From Solirubrobacterales bacterium (GTDB lineage Bacteria > Actinomycetota > Thermoleophilia > Solirubrobacterales > Solirubrobacteraceae): 23,083 nt of DNA. This document shows, one piece after another, positions 7,267 to 13,917 of the stretch; within the stretch, counting starts at the first letter, position 1, and every line of letters starts with the position of its first letter. The position numbers and the translations under genes are program-made. The notes beneath the pieces are model-generated. The model was not told the origin of the DNA and searched no databases. It saw only the letters and a program-made list of their open reading frames with translations. The stretch lies in contig PLBZ01000097.1 of the NCBI GenBank assembly GCA_003134675.1, positions 17,307 through 40,389 on the forward strand, in the 5' to 3' direction.

Positions 7267-7280
7267 TAGGCTTCGCTTGA
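7267..7280 (+). promoter_or_regulatory. -10-like TAGGCT close to the ggt start
   Basis: TAGGCT (7267-7272) is followed by 8 bases and ATG 7281. There is no ribosome binding site in between, so an internal promoter giving a leaderless or 1-2-base-leader mRNA is likely. It sits 12 bases after the ftsZ stop. Confidence 0.45.
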
Positions 7281-8756
7281 ATGAGCGAAGCTGACAAGGG
7301 AGTGGTGGCCGCTGGGCATCCGCTTACGGCGGAGGCTGGGGCGAGGGTGTTACGGGAAGGCGGAAACGCCGTCGATGCGGCCGTCGGGGCGATGCTGACG
7401 TCGTTCGTGGCCGAGCCGCTGCTCACCGGGCTGGGCGCCGGGGGCTACATGATGGTCGCGGGAGGCGGCAGGGAGCCGGTGCTGCTGGACTTCTTCGTGG
7501 AGGCGCCCGCGCGTGCTCAGGATGGCACCGCGGCGGAGCTCGAAGCGGTCGACGTCTCCTTCGGCGATGCCGTGCAGGTCTTCTACATCGGCCCGGCCTC
7601 ATGCGGGGTGTATGGCACGCCGGCCGGCGTGTGCGAGGCGGTCGCGCGTTGGGGAACGGTGTCGCTGGCAGAGCTGGCGGCACCCGCCGCGCGGCTCGCC
7701 AGGGAGGGTGTCTTGCTCAACGCGGGGCAGGCGTATGTGGCAGAGATCCTCGCCGATCTACTGCGCTCGACGCCCGAGTGCGCGGCGTTGTGGGCGCCCC
7801 AGGGCAGCGTGTTGCGTGAGGGCGAGCTGTTGCGCAACCCCGAGCTGGGCGATGCTCTAGAGCGCCTCGGAAAGGAGGGCGCGGAGCCCTTCTACCGGGG
7901 CGACGTCGCAGGTGCGGTGTGCGATTGGCTCAGGGCGCGTGGGGGGTCGCTCACGCGCGAGGCTCTCGCCAGCTACGGGGCGATCGAGCGCGCGCCGCTG
8001 CGGATGCGCTATCGCGACCGCGAGGTGTTGACCAATCCTCCACCTTCGGCGGGCGGCACGCTGTTGGCCTACTCACTGGCATTGCTCAATCGCGAGCCAT
8101 CGCCGCCACTGCTGCGGGCAGTCGTGGGGGCGATGGAAGCCGCACAGGCCGAGCGCACTCCCGAGTTCATGGACGGGCTCGCGGAGGAAGGCTTCCTGGA
8201 GCGCTTCCTCTCCACAAAGCTGGGTGCGACGACACACATTTCGGTGCTCGACTCAGGCGGGCAGGCGTGTAGCGTGACGTGCACGAATGGCGAGGGCTCG
8301 GGTGTGGTCGTACCGGGTACGGGGATGCACATCAACAACGTGATGGGCGAGGAGGATCTCAGTCCGCTCGGCTTCCATCGCCATCAGGCCGGTCGGCGGA
8401 TGCCCAGCATGATGGCCCCGTCGATCGTGATGCGCGAGGGGAGAGTGGAGCTGGTGCTGGGGAGCGCCGGCTCCAACCGCATCCGCTCGGCTTTGCTGCA
8501 GACGATCGTGGGCGTCGTCGACCACGGCTTGGAGGTGCGCAAGGCGGTCGAGGCCCCGCGCGTGCACTTTGAGGACGGCGTCGTCTACCACGAGCCCGGG
8601 ATCGACGTGCGCGAGCTGCTGGAGCAGGACGAGGAGATGGTGCGCTTCCACGCGCTAAACCTTTTTTTCGGGGGCGTCCAGGCTGTGCTGCGCAGGGGAA
8701 ATGGGATCGACGGTGCGGGCGACCCCCGGCGCGGCGGCGTGGCGGTGAAGGCATGA
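7281..8756 (+). CDS. gamma-glutamyltransferase-family N-terminal nucleophile hydrolase
   Basis: 491 residues, shorter than classical GGT (about 530-580). Members are made as a proenzyme that cuts itself before a threonine, which then becomes the nucleophile for gamma-glutamyl transfer or hydrolysis. That site is clear: GATTHISVLD, with Thr317 as first residue of the small subunit. The large subunit opens with HPLTAEAGARVLREGGNAVDAA; the oxyanion/substrate region GSGVVVPGTGMHINN (339-353) is also present. Two differences stand out. There is no signal peptide, so the product should be cytoplasmic, and the canonical D-x-R-E-x-AP segment, whose arginine holds the glutamate carboxylate, reads DFFVEAPAR (70-78). 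It could therefore act on another amide or glutamyl compound, like the acylases of this superfamily. Its stop overlaps the next gene by four bases (ATGA). Confidence 0.88.
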   Translation: MSEADKGVVAAGHPLTAEAGARVLREGGNAVDAAVGAMLTSFVAEPLLTGLGAGGYMMVAGGGREPVLLDFFVEAPARAQDGTAAELEAVDVSFGDAVQVFYIGPASCGVYGTPAGVCEAVARWGTVSLAELAAPAARLAREGVLLNAGQAYVAEILADLLRSTPECAALWAPQGSVLREGELLRNPELGDALERLGKEGAEPFYRGDVAGAVCDWLRARGGSLTREALASYGAIERAPLRMRYRDREVLTNPPPSAGGTLLAYSLALLNREPSPPLLRAVVGAMEAAQAERTPEFMDGLAEEGFLERFLSTKLGATTHISVLDSGGQACSVTCTNGEGSGVVVPGTGMHINNVMGEEDLSPLGFHRHQAGRRMPSMMAPSIVMREGRVELVLGSAGSNRIRSALLQTIVGVVDHGLEVRKAVEAPRVHFEDGVVYHEPGIDVRELLEQDEEMVRFHALNLFFGGVQAVLRRGNGIDGAGDPRRGGVAVKA

Positions 8757-9202
8757 GCTTCAGGCAAGGCGCCGCTGTGCTCGGTGTGCTCGGGGCTGTG
8801 ACGCTGGCGACGGGCTGCGGTGGCGGCATACAGGCCCCGGACCTGTTCGTCGTCCAGCGCACCGGCAGCGGGCCGGGGGCGCGGTTGACGCTGCTGGTGA
8901 ACGAAGAAGGGGGCGTGCAGTGTTTTCAGGATCCCACCCACCCCGGGCCGACACTGAAGCTGAGCGATCCGCAACTGGTTCAGGCGCGGGCGATCCAGGA
9001 AGGTCTGCATGACTCGGCAGCCAAGCACCTATCGCTAGCGGCCGGTGCCGGGTCTGTCCTCGGCTACTACTTGCGCGACGAAAACGGGACGGTCCGCTTC
9101 AGCGACAACTCCCCCGGGCAGCCTGCGGTGTTGCGGCAGCTGGCGCTGTTCGTGCTGCAGACCGCGCGGCAGGTCTGCCATCTGCCCCAGCAAGGCGCTT
9201 AA
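8753..9202 (+). CDS. small predicted lipoprotein of unknown function
   Basis: 149 residues. A short hydrophobic leader (VLGVLGAVTLATGC) ends at Cys22, a relaxed lipobox, so the mature protein would be anchored to the outer face of the membrane. The body has no motif I recognise. It contains two more cysteines (57 and 142) that could pair, a strand-rich first half (GARLTLLVNEEGGVQCF) and a helical end (PAVLRQLALFVLQTARQVC). It begins inside the ggt stop codon (ATGA overlap), so the two genes share a message and are translationally coupled; yet GGT lacks an export signal, so a physical partnership is not obvious. The stop codon lies in the T-run of the terminator that serves the opposite-strand gene. 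Confidence 0.75.
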   Translation: MSFRQGAAVLGVLGAVTLATGCGGGIQAPDLFVVQRTGSGPGARLTLLVNEEGGVQCFQDPTHPGPTLKLSDPQLVQARAIQEGLHDSAAKHLSLAAGAGSVLGYYLRDENGTVRFSDNSPGQPAVLRQLALFVLQTARQVCHLPQQGA

Positions 9203-9269
9203 AAACCATCCGAAACTCCGAGCTTCCTTCTCAGCGGGGCGTCGGACCCGATCTGAGGAGTTTTCGGAT
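9201..9269 (-). terminator. intrinsic terminator of the LON-domain gene
   Basis: On the minus strand the arm at 9269-9257 (ATCCGAAAACTCC) pairs with 9219-9208 (GGAGTTTCGGAT), 12 bp with one bulged base. After two more bases a TTTTT run follows (9205-9201). The stem begins 11 bases after the stop of the minus-strand gene. The 37-base loop is long but can fold further. On the plus strand no T-run follows the stem, so it should act mainly leftwards. Confidence 0.5.
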
Positions 9270-9279
9270 AGATCCTTAG

Positions 9280-9921
9280 TTAGCCGAAGCGCACCTTGCC
9301 GTTGGAGCGGGCGCGGGCTTGGGCGCGCTCGACAAGCTCTAGGCGCTTGATCGCGGCGCGGAACAGGAGCTCGAGCAGACGCAGACGAGCGTTCTCGGAG
9401 CGCAGCTCGATCAGCTCCTGCTTGGCGTCGGGACCGAACTCCACGGTGGCCGCCATCCGGTAGGCGTCCATCGCCTGGAGCTCCTCATCCTTGAGCAGCT
9501 GGTCGGTGGCCTGCTCGACCAGCTCCGCGTACAACTCACGCGTTCTCTGGCCCGCTTCTGCGTCGATCTCCTCCTCATCATTGGCGAGGAACTCGACCAC
9601 CCCGGCCGGGTATTGGAGGTCGTCCTGGCGTTCGATCAGGCGGAAGGGGCGAGTGCCGCGCGCGAGAATGTTCAGGCGACCGTCGTGCATACGCTCTAGC
9701 ACTTTGTCGATCTCGCAGGCACACCCCACCTGCTTGAGCTCTTCCTCGGAACGCCATACGATCCCGAACTCCCGCCCGACCGTTCCGGGATCGGCCAACA
9801 GACACTCCTCGATCATGCGGAGGTAGCAATCCTCGAAGATGTGCAGTGGCACGCTCTCGGTGGGCAGGGCGACGATGCCGAGGGGGAACAGCGGAAAGCC
9901 CCGCAGGAGCCGGTCAGGCAT
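9280..9921 (-). CDS. LON substrate-binding-domain protein (protease-less)
   Basis: 213 residues with the N-terminal domain of Lon protease only: GFPLFPLGIVALPTESVPLHIFEDCYL (8-34) is the classic opening, followed by FGIVW, a VGCACEIDKVL strand and GRLNILARGTRPFRL. The second half is the alpha-helical part of the LON domain and ends in a positively charged helix (KRLELVERAQARARSNGK). There is no ATPase or Ser-Lys protease domain. Such stand-alone proteins are common in actinobacteria; their role is unknown, probably protein or peptide recognition. ATG 9921 fits the family start and has TAGACT exactly 6 bases upstream and no ribosome site, pointing to a leaderless message. The first codons coincide with a tRNA-like inverted repeat (9913-9970). 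Confidence 0.85.
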   Translation of the reverse strand: MPDRLLRGFPLFPLGIVALPTESVPLHIFEDCYLRMIEECLLADPGTVGREFGIVWRSEEELKQVGCACEIDKVLERMHDGRLNILARGTRPFRLIERQDDLQYPAGVVEFLANDEEEIDAEAGQRTRELYAELVEQATDQLLKDEELQAMDAYRMAATVEFGPDAKQELIELRSENARLRLLELLFRAAIKRLELVERAQARARSNGKVRFG

Positions 9922-9970
9922 GCGCTCAGTCTATGGCTTGGGTTTCCAAGGTTCGAATCCGTGGCCTGAC
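9913..9970 (+). other. 58-base tRNA-like mini-cloverleaf or tRNA remnant
   Basis: GTCAGGC (9913-9919) pairs perfectly with GCCTGAC (9964-9970), like a 7-bp acceptor stem. The bases just inside the 3' strand read CAAGGTTCGAATCCGTG: a textbook T-loop (GGTTCGAATCC, 9950-9960) in a 5-bp T-stem with one A-G mismatch. CTTGG (9937-9941) and CCAAG (9946-9950) make another small stem. Only 27 bases separate acceptor and T-arm, about 14 too few for a normal tRNA, and no CCA is encoded, so this is not a working standard tRNA. It could be a decayed tRNA, an attachment-site scar or chance. Confidence 0.3.
9922..9933 (-). promoter_or_regulatory. -10-like TAGACT for a leaderless LON-domain mRNA
   Basis: On the minus strand TAGACT (9933 to 9928) is followed by GAGCGC and then ATG 9921, the spacing expected when transcription starts at the start codon. 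No Shine-Dalgarno sequence is present. No clear -35. Confidence 0.45.
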
Positions 9971-9990
9971 TCGGAGAGGCGTGGGGAGGG

Positions 9991-10956
9991 TTATCTCGCG
10001 GACTTTTGGGCGGCGATCATCAGGTTGTAAAAGATCGCCGCCGGCAGCCGCGACTCGAGTAGCCGGCGATCAAGCTCCTGCAGCAGCAGGTAGCCGCGAT
10101 AGGCATACTGGCGCCAGGCCCAAGGAATGTCGTTGGGCTCGGCGGTGGCCTCCAGCGTGCGGTTAGTCCAGCCGAACCAGTTGGCCAGCAGCTCCTCCCC
10201 GGTGACGCGCACTTCGGAGAAGCCCGCCTCACGCGCCAGGCGGGAGAGTTCGGTGGGAGCGAAGGCGTGGACGTCGACGACGCCCTCCAGGGCCGCGTCG
10301 GGTGCACCGCCCTCGGCGGGCGCTGCGGGCCGCGCGCCGATCGCTCGGCGCCACAGCGGCGCGAGCCTGCTGGCGGCGCGCTTTGGGACTTCCGCCAGAC
10401 GGTCGCCGTAGCGAGAGGGCTCGCCGGCAAACAGCAGCGTGCCCCCAGGAGCGAGCACGCGCTCGAACTCGGCAAACGCGCGCGGCAGGTCGGGGATGTG
10501 GTGAAGCACCGCGTGGCCGAGCACGAGGTCAAAGCTCTCATCGGCAAAGGGCAGGCGCTCGGCGTCGGCGGCTCGGGTGTGCACCTCCAGCCCGAGACCG
10601 TGTGCGTTGTTCTGGAGCGTGGCGAGCATGCCCGGTGAGATGTCGCTGCAGGTGGCTTCTCCGATCAGGCCGGCGCGGAGCATGTTCAGCGTGAAGTAGC
10701 CCGTCCCGGCGCCGATCTCGAGCGAGCGGTGGTAGTGGAGCGGTGGTCGGCCGAGTGCCTTGTGCACCTTTGCGCTCACCTGGTCGAGGCCGAGGCCGCC
10801 GAAGTCAATGCCCCACTTGGAGTCGTAGTGACCTGCCGCCACATCGTGGTAGCGCGTGTTCACATCACGGATCTCCTCGGCGCTGAGAGGGTGGCGCAGT
10901 CGGCCGGAGGCCGGCGAGCCGGGCCCCTCTTTTTCAGTCAGCTGTACGGGCGGCAC
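9991..10956 (-). CDS. class I SAM-dependent methyltransferase (substrate unknown)
   Basis: 321 residues from GTG 10956. The Rossmann methyltransferase fold is clear: motif I LEIGAGTGYFT (79-89), an acidic end of strand 2 (CSDISPGML, 103-111), then DAERLPFADESFDLVLGHAVLHHIPD (131-156) and LAPGGTLLFAGEPS, the post-motif III loop typical of the Methyltransf_11/25 group. An N-terminal block RYHDVAAGHYDSKWGIDF (35-52) is shared by UbiE-like enzymes acting on small or lipid substrates. The long C-terminal helical part (from about 250) may bind the substrate. The open frame continues to 11031 but would overlap the divergent gene; GTG 10956 is supported by TATGGT eight bases upstream, mirroring the neighbour. 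It is divergent from the glucan-type methyltransferase and could modify the same product, but nothing shows this directly. Confidence 0.85.
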   Translation of the reverse strand: MPPVQLTEKEGPGSPASGRLRHPLSAEEIRDVNTRYHDVAAGHYDSKWGIDFGGLGLDQVSAKVHKALGRPPLHYHRSLEIGAGTGYFTLNMLRAGLIGEATCSDISPGMLATLQNNAHGLGLEVHTRAADAERLPFADESFDLVLGHAVLHHIPDLPRAFAEFERVLAPGGTLLFAGEPSRYGDRLAEVPKRAASRLAPLWRRAIGARPAAPAEGGAPDAALEGVVDVHAFAPTELSRLAREAGFSEVRVTGEELLANWFGWTNRTLEATAEPNDIPWAWRQYAYRGYLLLQELDRRLLESRLPAAIFYNLMIAAQKSAR

Positions 10957-10982
10957 GGGGCGGCACCATATACTCGCGCGCC
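10957..10982. promoter_or_regulatory. back-to-back divergent promoters for two leaderless methyltransferase genes
   Basis: Only 26 bases separate the two GTG starts. TATACT (10969-10974, plus) lies 8 bases before GTG 10983, and TATGGT (10970 to 10965, minus) lies 8 bases before GTG 10956; the two hexamers overlap by two bases. Neither gene has a ribosome site. The symmetry means that only one polymerase can open this DNA at a time. Confidence 0.5.
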
Positions 10983-11756
10983 GTGTCCGCGTCTTCCTAC
11001 CAGCAGCGCGACCAGCCGGAGGGCGTCCCACCGCTGGCGCTGACAGGGGAGCGCACGCTGCCGGACGTGCCCGAGGAGAACTACTGGTTTCAGCGGCATC
11101 TCGCGGTGTATGAATGGATCGCGGCGCGCGTGGCCGGTGAGCGGGTGATCGACATGGCCTGCGGCGAGGGATATGGCTCGAACATGCTTGCCGCGAGCGC
11201 CGCGAGCGTGGTCGGGGTGGACGCGAACCCCGAGGCGCACGAGCACGCGCGGCTGCGCTACCTGCGGGGGAACCTGCGCTTCGAGCGCGACTTGGTGGAG
11301 CGCTTCGCTGAGCAGGCCGACGCGGTCGTATTCCTGCAGACGATCGAGCATCTCCAGGATCCTGGCGCGGTGCTGGAACATTTTCGCTCTCTCGTTGGTG
11401 AGCGGGGCGCGGTCTACCTATCGACCCCCAACGTGCTCACCCTGGCCCCCAAGGGTGCTGAGCGCTCAGATAATCCATGGCACGTGCACGAGTACCGCAC
11501 CCAAGAGTTCGAGGAGCTGTGCCGTCGACACTTTGGCTCAGTGGCGCTTTACGGCTTGTTCCACGCACGCAAGCTGCGTCTGCATGAACTGGCATTAACG
11601 CTGGGCTGGGATGCAGTGCATCCGCGGTTGGGCCTGACAGGCCGCTTCTACGGGTGGTTCACGCCCGCGATCGCCGCAGCGGACTTTGCGTTGCGGGCCT
11701 CCGGCGAGGCCGATCTTGATAGGGCGCTGGACTTCGTCGTGGTGTGCCGACCGTGA
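10983..11756 (+). CDS. SAM-dependent methyltransferase, resembles mycobacterial MGLP-cluster Rv3030
   Basis: 257 residues. The N-terminus reads LTGERTLPD then ENYWFQRHLAVYE (32-44), a block that I recall almost word for word from Rv3030, the methyltransferase of the M. tuberculosis methylglucose lipopolysaccharide (MGLP) cluster. Motif I is DMACGEGYGS (57-66), strand 2 VVGVDANPEA and strand 4 VVFLQTIEHLQDP; STPN and NPWHVHEY follow, all typical of this family. Such enzymes are thought to O-methylate glucoses of an intracellular glucan. It is followed directly by a GH57 enzyme with stop and start overlapping (GTGA), the same order as Rv3030-Rv3031. The GTG start has TATACT 8 bases upstream and no ribosome site. 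The function is inferred from family and neighbour. Confidence 0.87.
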   Translation: MSASSYQQRDQPEGVPPLALTGERTLPDVPEENYWFQRHLAVYEWIAARVAGERVIDMACGEGYGSNMLAASAASVVGVDANPEAHEHARLRYLRGNLRFERDLVERFAEQADAVVFLQTIEHLQDPGAVLEHFRSLVGERGAVYLSTPNVLTLAPKGAERSDNPWHVHEYRTQEFEELCRRHFGSVALYGLFHARKLRLHELALTLGWDAVHPRLGLTGRFYGWFTPAIAAADFALRASGEADLDRALDFVVVCRP

Positions 11757-13195
11757 GATTGGAAGCCCGCCCGCCCCGCGACGGCGGCGCACTGGCGGTC
11801 GTGCTGCATACGCACATGCCCTACGTGGAGGGCTTCGGGACGTGGCCGTTTGGTGAGGAGTGGCTGTGGGAGGCGATGGCCGGCTGCTACTTGCCGCTGC
11901 TGGACCTGCTCGACGCCGGTGCGCCGCTGACGCTGTCGCTGACGCCGGTCCTGTGCGACCAGCTGCAAGCCCCGGGGGTGGCGGAGCGTTTTGGGAGCTT
12001 CGTGGGAGAGGTTCGCCGTTACACCCACGATGAGGATGCGAAAGGACTGCGCGCCTCCGGGCATGAGACGCTCGCGCGCGAGGTCGAACGCTCGTGGGGT
12101 GACTACGAGCGGGCACTAGCGCGCTTGACCGAGCGCGGCGTGGACCTGGTGCGGTCGTTGGCGCGCCACGCCCAGTGGACCTCGTCGGCGACTCACGCTG
12201 TGCTGCCGCTGCTCGCCACCGACGCCGGTGTGGGGGCGCAATTGCAGGGAGGAGTCGAAGCCCATCGCGCCCGCTTCGGGGCGGCGAGCTGGCTGGGGGG
12301 CTTCTGGCTGCCGGAGTGCGCGTATGCGCCGTGGCTGGCGCCAGCGCTGGCTGAGGCGGGGGTGCATGCCACTTGCGTCGAGCTGACCGGCCGCTTTGGG
12401 CTGGGCGCACGCGAGCACTTGCGCCCGCTGGCGAGCGAGTCGGGGGTGACACTCGTTCCGATCGACCGCGCCACGATGGAGCTCGTGTGGAGCGACGAGG
12501 GCTATCCGGCCGGCGGGTCCTACCGCGACTACCACAAGCACACCGTCCACCACCACAACCCTTGGGGGAACGACGGCGAGGCGTATGACCACGAGCGGGC
12601 GGCTGCGCTCGCGAAGGCGCAGGCCGCAGACTTCGTCGCACGCACCCGCGAGCGTTTGCGCCGCGCTGGCGATGGTTTACCCGGGGGCGGGCTGGCGGTG
12701 TGCGCGCTGGATACCGAGCTGCTCGGTCACTGGTGGTATGAGGGGATCATTTGGTTGGAGGCGGTGGTGGAGGAGTGCTCCCGGCAGGGACTCGAGCTGG
12801 TGCGTTTGGACGACGCTTTGACCCGGCTGGAGCCGGCTCCGCTGGGGAACGGCGAGGAGTGGGAGGCGAGCAGCTGGGGGCAGGACGGCGACCTGTCGAC
12901 ATGGTCGGGACCAAAGGTCGCCGAGCTGGCGTTCGCGACGCGTGTGGCCGAGCTTCAGGTGGTGGCCGCGGGCTCGGAGGCAGGGCCGGCGGCGGTACGC
13001 GAGCTGCTGGCCCTGCAGGCGAGTGACTGGGCCTTCATGCTGTCTCGCGGGTTGGCTGTGCCGTATGCGCGAGAGCGCTTCGAGGGACATCGCCAGGCGC
13101 TTGAGCGCGCACTCGCTGAAGGACCGGAGGCTAACGAAGGGGGGCTGCGCAATCTGGCGGCCTACGCCAATCCTGCCGCGCTGCTGGTTCCCTGA
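11753..13195 (+). CDS. GH57 glycoside hydrolase, probable 1,4-alpha-glucan branching enzyme
   Basis: 480 residues, similar in length to Rv3031 and Thermus-type GH57 branching enzymes. Seen in order: region 1 LHTHMPYVEGF (18-28), region 3 FWLPECAY with the catalytic nucleophile Glu188, region 4 ALDTELLGHWWYEG with acid/base Asp320, and a C-terminal helical domain (about 380-480) of the DUF1957 kind with ASDWAFML. These enzymes cut alpha-1,4-glucan and rejoin it through alpha-1,6 bonds in the cytoplasm; in mycobacteria the relative helps to make MGLP. GTG 11753 overlaps the methyltransferase stop by four bases; GTG 11744 (three residues longer) is also possible. It ends 3 bases from the converging acetyltransferase gene. 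The enzyme class is confident; branching versus plain amylase activity is inferred from the motif details. Confidence 0.9.
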   Translation: MRLEARPPRDGGALAVVLHTHMPYVEGFGTWPFGEEWLWEAMAGCYLPLLDLLDAGAPLTLSLTPVLCDQLQAPGVAERFGSFVGEVRRYTHDEDAKGLRASGHETLAREVERSWGDYERALARLTERGVDLVRSLARHAQWTSSATHAVLPLLATDAGVGAQLQGGVEAHRARFGAASWLGGFWLPECAYAPWLAPALAEAGVHATCVELTGRFGLGAREHLRPLASESGVTLVPIDRATMELVWSDEGYPAGGSYRDYHKHTVHHHNPWGNDGEAYDHERAAALAKAQAADFVARTRERLRRAGDGLPGGGLAVCALDTELLGHWWYEGIIWLEAVVEECSRQGLELVRLDDALTRLEPAPLGNGEEWEASSWGQDGDLSTWSGPKVAELAFATRVAELQVVAAGSEAGPAAVRELLALQASDWAFMLSRGLAVPYARERFEGHRQALERALAEGPEANEGGLRNLAAYANPAALLVP

Positions 13196-13198
13196 GTC

Positions 13199-13891
13199 TC
13201 ACTCCCAGCGCATCGAGCGGGGGGTGTCGCGCATCCGGATTATCCGCGCGGGCGCGCCGGCGACCACGGCGTTGGCGGACACGGGACGGGTGAGCACCGA
13301 GGAGGTGCCGACGATCGCGTTGTCGCCGATCGTGACGCCGCGCAGGATGCAGGCGCCATAGCCGATCCAGACGTTGTGACCGACGCGGACGTCGCGCTTG
13401 TAGATGCCCTGGAGGCGGATCGGGCGCTCGACCTCGACGACGCCGTGGTCGAAGTCGATCAGCATCACGCGGTCGGCGACTATGCACTCCCGTCCGATCG
13501 AGACGTGCTGGAAGGCGGAGATCGTGCACTCCTGACCCATCACGGTCCTCGCGCCGATGCTCACTTCGCCCTCATGGACACGGATCTTGGTGCCGTGGCC
13601 CAGCCACGCCCAGCGGCCGACGTGCAGGGTCGCGCCGCGGCCGATCTCGAGCTGCACACCGGGACAGATGAAGCAGATGCCATCGGTCTGCAGCCGCTTG
13701 CCATGACGCAGCTTCAAGAGGACGTAGCGCGCGAGCAGGTGCAGGTAGGCGCGGCTAAGCATGTGGTTGGCGCGCATGAATCGCAGCAGCGTGAGCGGAC
13801 CGCCATGCAACGGATCGGGGGCCTTTCTCAGTGCCTGCACGATCTCCTCGGCGCCCGTCTGTACCGGGTGGTTGGCGAGCATGGGCTCCAT
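13199..13891 (-). CDS. left-handed beta-helix (hexapeptide) O-acyltransferase
   Basis: 230 residues. An N-terminal helical part (about 1-65) is followed by imperfect hexapeptide repeats (ICPGVQLEIGRGATLHVG, VSIGARTVMGQ, VSIGRECIVAD, VGHNVWIGYGACILRGVTIGDNAIV) that fold as a left-handed beta-helix trimer. His149 in IDFDHG is the likely catalytic base, as in maltose/galactoside acetyltransferases of the NodL/Maa/WbbJ type. The closing SANAVVAGAPARIIR is the standard end of the group. The donor should be acetyl-CoA or another short acyl-CoA and the acceptor a sugar hydroxyl. It sits tail-to-tail with the GH57 gene, and the mycobacterial MGLP region also has a predicted acetyltransferase (Rv3034c, from memory), so acylation of the same glucan is a reasonable guess. 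ATG 13891 was preferred; ATG 13883 is also possible. Confidence 0.87.
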   Translation of the reverse strand: MEPMLANHPVQTGAEEIVQALRKAPDPLHGGPLTLLRFMRANHMLSRAYLHLLARYVLLKLRHGKRLQTDGICFICPGVQLEIGRGATLHVGRWAWLGHGTKIRVHEGEVSIGARTVMGQECTISAFQHVSIGRECIVADRVMLIDFDHGVVEVERPIRLQGIYKRDVRVGHNVWIGYGACILRGVTIGDNAIVGTSSVLTRPVSANAVVAGAPARIIRMRDTPRSMRWE

Positions 13892-13917
13892 CGCTGTCGA
13901 ATCGTATTTGCCCTGCG
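13892..13917. promoter_or_regulatory. short divergent promoter region between acyltransferase and meaB
   Basis: 26 bases separate the starts. On the minus strand TACGAT (13906 to 13901) lies 9 bases before ATG 13891. On the plus strand a weaker TATTTG (13905-13910) lies 7 bases before ATG 13918. No ribosome site is visible on either side, so both messages may be leaderless or nearly so. Confidence 0.4.

Noticed and set aside
9898..9973. Full-length tRNA ending with the T-arm at 9950-9960
   Set aside because: The bases about 72 upstream of the 3' acceptor strand do not pair with it; only the shortened 58-base version pairs, so I do not call a functional tRNA.
10936..10969. Short leader peptide from ATG 10969 on the minus strand
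   Set aside because: It would code for only eleven residues, overlaps the -10-like hexamer, and has no ribosome site.
11595..12641. 348-residue open frame on the minus strand
   Set aside because: It is antisense to the GH57 gene, whose catalytic motifs are intact; the translation is Arg/Pro/Ser-rich low-complexity sequence.
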